DNA of 64,000 nt from the NCBI GenBank assembly GCA_024760905.1, contig CM045745.1:7698782-7762781 (forward strand), given 5' to 3'. The stretch is from Plotosus lineatus. Taxonomy: Eukaryota; Chordata; Actinopteri; Siluriformes; Plotosidae. Every line of letters begins with the position of its first letter. Position 1 is the stretch's first letter. Below are positions 1 through 64,000 of this stretch, piece by piece. The translations under genes were made by a program, and so were the position numbers. The notes under the pieces are model-generated. The model was not told the origin of the DNA. It was given only the letters and a program-made list of their open reading frames with translations, and searched no databases.

Positions 1-382
1 AAAAAGCATTATGGGAGATGCAACTCCATAATAGCCAATGGGAGGGATCTGCGTCATCCCTCCTAGCCAATGGGAGGCCAGCGGGGCGGGATGCTGGGAG
101 ATAGCAAATGGGAGGGCGCTGTGTCATCCCTCCTAGCCAATTGGAGGCCAGCGGGGCGGGATGTTGGAAGATAGTCAATGGGAGAGCAGCTCATGCATTG
201 TTTGAATGTTTGAATGGCACATTTTAATGTGTGAATGGCGCGTTTGAATGCTTGAATGGCGAGTTTGGCGTATTTTGTAAGGAGAACTTGTTTCGTACAC
301 AGAGACAAAAAATTTTGGAAAATGTTTTTCGTAACCTGAATTTTTCGTTTGCTGTGACTATCGTAAGGTGAGGAACCACTGT
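1..382. mobile_element. Tigger-like MITE family A, right part
   Basis: Shares the tcatccctcctagccaatgg and gggcgggatg stretches with the other family A copies and ends tcgtaaggtgaggaaccactgta. The left end is outside the window. Confidence 0.8.
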
Positions 383-1215
383 ATCCTAATATTACGACCA
401 GCTGTGGTGGAAGTGAACAAACTCACGCAGTAGTGAAAATGCAAGCATTTCAGCTAATTGTGCACTCCATGAAAGAAAAGACACTTATGGTTGAATATAT
501 ACCGTGCGCAGACCAATCAGCCATCTGCTATAAATACAGTAGTGTACAGTTAAGAACTGTAAGTGGAGTTTAAAGTTTCCAGTTAGGAAGTTTTATTATG
601 CAAAATAAAATTCAGTTTGCAGATTATTGTGGCCAATTAAGAGGTCACATATTAAAATCATTTTTTCATTGTGGAAATATTGTAATTAACCGCCAGACAG
701 TGGCGCTATACTTAATACCAAACTCTTCCTAGTGTACAGTACATTATAAAAGAACAAACTACTAAAGCTCAAGATCAGAAATACATACAGTATAACTACC
801 ACAAAAACCCACCAATGTTTTTCTTTTTCTTTTCTTCGGATGGGGATGGTGAGGGTGGGGATGAGGGTAAGGGTGTGGGCGGTTCATGCACACATCTAAC
901 GTGCAAATGACAGAGTAGCACATACAGCCAGTGTTCGGTTATATCTGAGGTTGCAGTAATGAATTTGACAATTTTAGAACAATTCACTATACACGCCTAA
1001 CTCTGAATATGGCCCTGAAATGTTTTCTTATGGATAAAAAAAAAAAAAAAGAAAGAAAATTCTATTCTGTTTTTAACAAATAACACAATTCTCAAGCAAT
1101 TTCATGTAAGGGTTGGACTGAACCCACAATTCGTGAGGTTTGATGTCAGAAGATGGGAGATTCAGCCCCAAACTGTTTGTGCTCTCTTTTTCCTCTTGCT
1201 GCTGTTGGATGACAG
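383..1215. other. intron sequence upstream of first exon seen
   Basis: No exon of the first ZU5 half is recognised here. There is an A-run at 1037-1050 and nothing else firm. Confidence 0.5.
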
Positions 1216-58693
<57,478 letters not shown>

Positions 58694-59634
58694 TTTCCCA
58701 ATTATCTTTTCATTTATTTGCGCTGTTGCAAGCCTCCCAATAATCTTGGCAGAAAAGAATAGATCAGATTGTGACCCATATTTTCTTTTGTGTCCCTCAG
58801 TCTCCCATGATCACCATGTCAGCGGCTTCCCCTGGGCCGTTTTATCTGTTTATGTAAACATTAACGTTTACCCCTAATTGCATAAACAGCAAAGATGCGT
58901 GTGTTATTATTATTATTTTTTATTTGTTTTTGGTGTTGTTGTTGTTGTTGTTACTGATGTTTATTCCTATTTTCTTACTTTGTGACCAAAGATAGTTTTA
59001 CCTTAATTTAAATTAACATTTCTTTGCATAGAAAATAATCCTGAACATGGGGTAGGTGGAGTAATGAAGCCCCATGGTGGACATCACCCTCGTCACACAA
59101 ACCTCTGATTGAAATAATGAGATGTGTAAATAATAGAGTGGAAATGGAAAAATATCCCAACATGCACTGCACTGTCTACATACTTGCCGTTAATGCTGCA
59201 CCAATACCCAGCGCTGCAGGTAAACATGCTACCGATCATTAGCTCAATTTATATACACAGACTTTGAATAGCTGTCTTTTTAAGTGTCTGTTACAGGCGT
59301 ATTTATCGTACACCCCAAATTCAGGCTCATATTTTTACAGTATTGGATAGAATTAATGTATTAAAAGAGCGAGAGAAGATTTTTTTTTTTTTTTTTTTTT
59401 TTTTGTGTGGGTAGTTCATCATGATACCAAGAATGAGCTTAAGCTTAATTTGTATGCAGGATAAATGTAAACTTGCGCACAAAGAAAAAAAAGGAAATGC
59501 TAGCTTGCCAGCTTTTAATGTCATTGAATGAAAGCTTGTTCCTTCCTCATGTTGGTTTTTCTGTTGTTCCTTCACATGTTGTTATAAAAGGCGACAACAA
59601 TCCTGCACAGTGGATTCAGTCTGCCCTATTTACT

Positions 59635-59675
<41 letters not shown>

Positions 59676-60032
59676 TCATCATGTTCATCTCCAAAACCAA
59701 TCCCGCTAATCCACGTCTGCACGTAAGAAAGTAGCAATCATTAAAGTGAACTTGATCAGACAAATGTTGTTGCTCGCTCCCATTTTTCAACATGTTCATG
59801 ACTATTTAAAGATAACTGTTATTAATGACTCAGTTAATGATTAAAACTCAAAAATTAATAATAATAATAATAATAAAATCCGAAGGTGTTCGTAGATGTG
59901 ATCTCACTCGCTTACATTATACCGGTGGAACAAGAACAAAACGAGAATGGATGGTTTCTCAGCACTGCAAAATAAAGGCAGTGAAAGAGATTCCATTTTG
60001 AATTGTTATGATGTGAGTGTGTGTGTGTGTGT

Positions 60033-60063
<31 letters not shown>

Positions 60064-60295
60064 AGAAATAAAAATAAATTCAACATCCAAAAATTCTAGA
60101 ATTTTACTGTGGCTCCAACAAAGAGTAACGAACCCCGAGTTTAGTAACAATGATTAGTCCAGGAAAGGACATATATATATATACAGATAAAAGTAAAGGA
60201 TATGAAACGTACGAAAATGGTTATGAACTTAAAGAACAGACGGGAAATATTTCCCTTTAAATTAACTAAATGATTCACATTTATTTATTCATTCA
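58694..60295 (+). other. ank2 3' UTR and flank with candidate polyadenylation signals
   Basis: No coding potential recognised. Possible poly(A) signals: ATTAAA near 59739, AATAAA at 59872-59877 and AATAAA at 59971-59976. I cannot say which is used. It also holds a T-run (59381-59404), a (GT)n tract at 59637-59671 and a (GT)n tract at 60013-60063. Confidence 0.35.
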
Positions 60296-60620
60296 TTCAG
60301 TTCATTTTCTGTATCCGCTTAATCCTAATTAGGGTCGCGGGGAGGCTGGCCCCCATCCCAGCCAACTTCGGGCGAGGGCAGAGTACACCCTGGACAGCTC
60401 GCCAGGACATCGCAGGGCAGAAACAAGCTGACACCAATGCAACCTACTCTTGTTGAAAGTCAGCAATAGACAGTGAGAGACATGGCCGGCCTTTGATAAC
60501 CCAGTTATCTGCACTGGGGATGGGGGGGGCAGTGACAACCTTGTGGAGAGTGGGACTCGAACCCCTAACCTTTGGATTAGCGATCCAGTGCCCTATCCCA
60601 CTGGACCACCACTGCCCCCA
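60296..60620 (-). mobile_element. tRNA-derived SINE 1, second tail type, minus strand
   Basis: Reads on the minus strand as head ggggcagtggtggtccagtg with ggttaggggttcgagtccca, and tail ggctggc...taattaggattaagcgg. It lies downstream of ank2. Confidence 0.85.
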
Positions 60621-60903
60621 AATAAATTAATTTATTATTTATTTATTATTATTATTTTTTTAATGTGTGCTTTTCTGAGGTCAGTGTTTCCACATGGCAT
60701 AAAGAGACGAAATAAAGACAACAAATCTCCCAGGCAGGTCCAAAACCTGGAATATCAAAAAAACTATGAATTATAAACTGCAATGAAACTATTATGGTCT
60801 GCATTTATATTTAGTCCTAAACTTAAAAACAAACCGGAACGCACTACGGTTGTGACCCGAACCTACGAACGTAAAGCTATCAGTACTTCTGAATACTTTA
60901 AAT

Positions 60904-61232
60904 GACACGTGTCAAACTCAGCCCACGAAGGGCCGTGTACTCAGCCCACGAAGGGCCGTGTACTCAGCCCACGAAGGGCCGTATGTTGTTTCGGGTTTTT
61001 GTTTCAACCAGGCAGCAACCAGCACACCTGCCTCGGCTGATTTAAACAATTGAGCTGAGTCTTCTGTGCAGAGACTGATTGGTCAGTCTCTGTACAGAGC
61101 ACACAGATTGGCCAATCAACTGCCTGAAGACTCGAACGTTTGTTTAAATGAGCGAATCAGGTGTGCTGCTGTTTGGTTGAAACAAAAACCCGCAGCCACA
61201 CGGCCCTTTATGGCATGAGTTTGATACCCCTG
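60904..61232. mobile_element. hAT-like MITE with internal short triplication
   Basis: Ends cacgtgtcaaactcagcc and ggcatgagtttgatacccctg are imperfect inverted repeats of the kind found in hAT MITEs. A segment with cagcccacgaagggccgt is present three times at 60918-60981. Confidence 0.7.
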
Positions 61233-61328
61233 TTAAGAATCAAACACACACACACACACAAAATAAAGAGTTTTAACTTCACATCCTCACAAAGTTAAAG
61301 ACACACACAAATCTAAACAGTAACATTT

Positions 61329-61514
61329 TTAAAAACACGGAAATGTGCTCTCAAGGTACAGGTTCATATTTCCGGCCTCACATATCAGGCTGCGAGCTGC
61401 TTGCTCCAAAAGCTTTTTCATATCACAGAGGACGGCCCAGCTCAGGCAGGAGTGTATGAACTGTAGACTAGACTCTCCGATGCCTTCGGGTCGGGTCTCG
61501 ATCCTTGAGTGTAT
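61329..61514 (-). CDS. candidate terminal exon of an unidentified minus-strand gene
   Basis: Read on the minus strand, an acceptor ctacacag precedes 61 open codons ending in TAA (61331-61329). The peptide includes ETRPEGIGESSLQFIHSC, LSWAVLCDMKKLLEQAARSL and ICEAGNMNLYLE, which looks helical and natural. I do not recognise the family. A possible 26-bp upstream exon with AG/GT borders lies near 61602-61627. In mammals CAMK2D is convergent with ANK2, but this peptide is not the CaMKII association domain. Other frames are open here too, including a plus-strand frame with ISGLTYQAASCLLQKLFHIT, so strand and reality are both uncertain. Confidence 0.3.
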   Translation of the reverse strand: MHSRIETRPEGIGESSLQFIHSCLSWAVLCDMKKLLEQAARSLICEAGNMNLYLESTFPCF

Positions 61515-62198
61515 CTGTGTAGTGTTTTAGTGGATGCAGTAGTAGCACTTTTATTATCTTCTCATATTATGTGCTCTGTCAAATTTGATGGTCTGTTTTA
61601 CAGTGACAGTGGTGACAAATGTCGGCTCTGAGGCCAAAAAAGGTACAAAACATTATCAACTAAGAAGGCATGAGTAACATATACTATTACCAACCGATAC
61701 CGATTTTTGTTTCCGTGACTTCTAACCTCCCACATTCGGTTCATTGCCCATAGAAATGTGCACATGTGTGTATGTGAAATTTTCAGTGGTTGTTATGAGT
61801 ACTAAATAATCTTTTTATAATGACAGCATGTGTACTGTAAAGCCATTCTTGAAATTTTGTTTCAAGCTTCCGATGAAAATCCTGTGAGATCTGGGAACGG
61901 GGAAGGAGGGGATCAGACTCGGAGGTTCTGATGAAGAATGAAGGAGCGCAGGACAGTCACTGTTTGAAAACAACGGATGTTTCATGAGTAAGCTTCTTGT
62001 TTCTAGGCTGATGAACAATTATAAAAGGCATGTGTTTATGAACAGTAAACAAAAACAGCAGCTGCAGTGTGTAAATGATGGATAATAAATGATATGTAGA
62101 TCACATGCTGGTGCCTGAAGTTTTTTATTCAAGACAGAACACTCAATGTGAAAATTATTTCCCAAAAACAAAAAAGGAAAAGTAAGAAAGAAACAAGC

Positions 62199-62476
<278 letters not shown>

Positions 62477-62516
62477 CAAAAGGACAGGACAAAGGCTTTC
62501 TATTGAAACTCCATTT

Positions 62517-62571
62517 ATCACTACAGATCTGTTTCGAGGGGTGGTGAAACCATCCCCTCTCTTCAGGTGAT
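62517..62571 (-). ncRNA. hammerhead ribozyme (type I), apparently intact core
   Basis: Minus strand, read from 62571 downwards: stem I ATCAC (62571-62567), core CTGAAGA (62566-62560), stem II GAGGGG/CCCCTC (62559-62554 with 62541-62536, extended by TGGT/ACCA), core GAAA (62535-62532), stem III ACAG/CTGT with a two-base loop (62532-62529 with 62526-62523), cleavable A at 62522, then stem I partner GTGAT (62521-62517). This satisfies C3-U4-G5-A6-N7-G8-A9, G12-A13-A14, A15.1-U16.1 and H17. The very short stem III is known from hammerheads in Penelope-like retroelements. Activity is not shown. Confidence 0.72.
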
Positions 62572-62620
62572 TACAGAAGAATGATTACAAAGAAGATTAC
62601 TTTGTAATCATTCTGCTGTA

Positions 62621-62673
62621 ATCACCTGAAGAGAGGGGATGGTTTCACCACCCTAAAACAGATCTGTAGTGAT
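62621..62673 (+). ncRNA. hammerhead ribozyme remnant, damaged core
   Basis: Mirror copy in the right arm. Stem I ATCAC/GTGAT, CTGAAGA and the ACAG/CTGT stem III are all kept. The GAAA box reads AAAA (G12 lost) and stem II has lost two bases, so cleavage is not expected. Confidence 0.65.
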
Positions 62674-62778
62674 AAATGGAGTTTCAATAGAAAGCCTTTG
62701 TCCTGTCCTTTGTTATTTGCTCTACCAAAAAGTATTGAGCACTCTCCTACGGAAGGATCTACTCAGAAAATCCTCTAC

Positions 62779-62900
<122 letters not shown>

Positions 62901-63080
62901 AGTGGTACTTTGACTTACGAGTGTCCCTAATAACGAATTTTCCATGATACGAGTTTCGATCCCACCAAAAATCTGTCCCATCCAACGAGCAAATGTTCTA
63001 CTTGGAGAGCACTGCTGGGGAAATGGCTTTTCTGGGCTGATATCTTCCTGTGCTCTGAGAATGCTGGGCGCAGTGCTGCT
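62901..63080. mobile_element. Tigger-like MITE family B, left part
   Basis: Begins agtggtactttgacttacga directly after a (TA)n(CA)n tract and shares atcccaccaaaaatctg and atccaacgagcaaat with 2510-3211. Confidence 0.75.
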
Positions 63081-63179
63081 CAATTATTTTCTCTTATGCC
63101 CCCTATAGGAAGCAAAAAAAAAAAAATTAACTCCCCTCCCCCGCCTGTAAATAGTGCTTACTGAACTATCGTTTGCTCG

Positions 63180-63293
63180 GTGTTTTTAATTCTATGAATA
63201 TTTAAAAAACAAACAAACAAACAAAAAAAAAAAAAACACGATGCACTGATGCCATATGAATTTAAGCGTGAAGTAGCAAGGGATTCCTGTATA
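63180..63293. mobile_element. MITE family D right-end fragment
   Basis: Shares gatgcactgatgcc and gaagtagcaagggattcctgta with the right end of 46390-46881. Confidence 0.7.
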
Positions 63294-63300
63294 TACACAC

Positions 63301-63373
<73 letters not shown>

Positions 63374-63420
63374 TACATATATACATATATACACACATAC
63401 ATACATACACACACACACAC

Positions 63421-64000
63421 CACATTTTCCGAACTATACATCTCTGCAGAGTACAAGTTTCATTGGCCAAAAAATGCATAATAAAGAAGAAAAAACATAT
63501 ATAAGTCACAAACTCGTGGAAACTGTATACCTTGGGACGTTTGCGTGGCATGAAGCGGTAACGCCAGTTAGAAAGTCCTCATGCAAAGTCATTCATATTC
63601 ATCTCCTTGACAACTACCTGGACGTGGAGACGCAACTGCACTATTGACAATCTTTTCCCTGCGGTACGTTCCTCAAGCACCCATGTGCAAGCTCGTTCCT
63701 CTAGCTTTGGCCATCTAGCTTTCAGCCCGCGATTAGCTTTTTTTGTTTTCTTCATTGCAGCAATAATAATCTCCGCTTTTCTTCCAGTTCCTCACAAGTT
63801 TCTCGTTCACACCAAACTTTTTTCTGCTGCTCGAGTACCATTTTCTGCTGCATATTTCACTACTTGCAGCTTGTAATTTGCAAAATAGGATTTTCTTTTT
63901 GGGGACATTTCTTCAGTGGTAGATGAGCAGGTACTGGTACCCAAGCCTAGAGTGTCCTCGTGTGGTTGTGAGTGTAAAAATAACAAACGTGAAATTATGT
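63421..64000. other. right end of window, unassigned
   Basis: The start (ccacattttccgaactatac) resembles the end of a known type of vertebrate DNA transposon with a ccgnactataa motif, but I cannot close an element. No gene is recognised in the rest. Confidence 0.3.

Larger units (their letters stand above)
62478..62712. repeat. fold-back palindrome between AT microsatellites
   Basis: Near-perfect inverted repeat. The left arm begins caaaaggacaggacaaagg and the right arm ends cctttgtcctgtcctttg, with its centre near 62595. Arms are about 115 bp and would form a long hairpin. Both arms contain a hammerhead-type motif (separate entries). Flanks are TA-rich microsatellite on the left and, after 80 bases, on the right. 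It is probably a fold-back product of a retroelement end such as a Penelope-like element (inference). Confidence 0.9.

Noticed and set aside
1135..1215. Open frame in phase with and directly before exon 1216.
   Set aside because: It is the branch and pyrimidine region (ttttcctcttgctgctg) before an AG acceptor, and does not match ankyrin sequence.

Overview
The window is vertebrate nuclear DNA, most likely from a teleost fish. It holds long introns, dense (TA)n/(CA)n microsatellites, tRNA-derived SINEs and many TA-flanked or hAT-type miniature transposons. The species cannot be named from the sequence. Almost the whole window is the 3' two thirds of one plus-strand gene, ankyrin-2 (ank2; the teleost a or b copy is not decided). 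The 5' part, with the ankyrin repeats and the start of the first ZU5 domain, lies outside.

I can place 23 coding exons, and every reading-frame phase agrees across every junction from 1216 to the stop at 58693. Joined together they encode about 6,481 residues. Layout: rest of ZU5-N (1216-4995), second ZU5 (7587-10209), UPA (10327-12864), an 11-codon exon and a 22-bp microexon (14470, 20785), the known neuronal giant exon (24576-29507), the death domain (30652-31681), then the C-terminal regulatory region to 58693. Peptides of the first giant exon (ETPIGSIKDKVKAL, NPFLFQEGKLFEMTR) identify ankyrin-2 rather than ankyrin-1 or -3.

The surprise is a second, larger giant exon (32032-42697, 3,555 codons) after the death domain, in the C-terminal regulatory region. 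Its middle is a hierarchical tandem array of 12 units of 501 or 519 bp, rich in SPDSP motifs, bracketed by a pair of related non-repeat motifs. A strong internal donor 76 bp into this exon would make a short version that keeps frame with the downstream exons. The giant form therefore looks like regulated alternative donor use. A further 1,161-bp exon follows. If all exons are used together the protein would approach 7,500 residues.

The introns are a layered transposon graveyard. They contain Tigger/pogo-like MITEs (one with a transposase HTH remnant), a Tc1-like element broken by at least three younger insertions, hAT elements with 8-bp target duplications, a Harbinger-like remnant, an RTE-like LINE fragment, and SINEs that share one head but have different tails. 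Downstream of ank2 (62478-62712) a fold-back palindrome carries a complete hammerhead ribozyme core on the minus strand and a damaged mirror copy on the plus strand. A possible terminal exon of an unidentified neighbour lies at 61329-61514 (minus).
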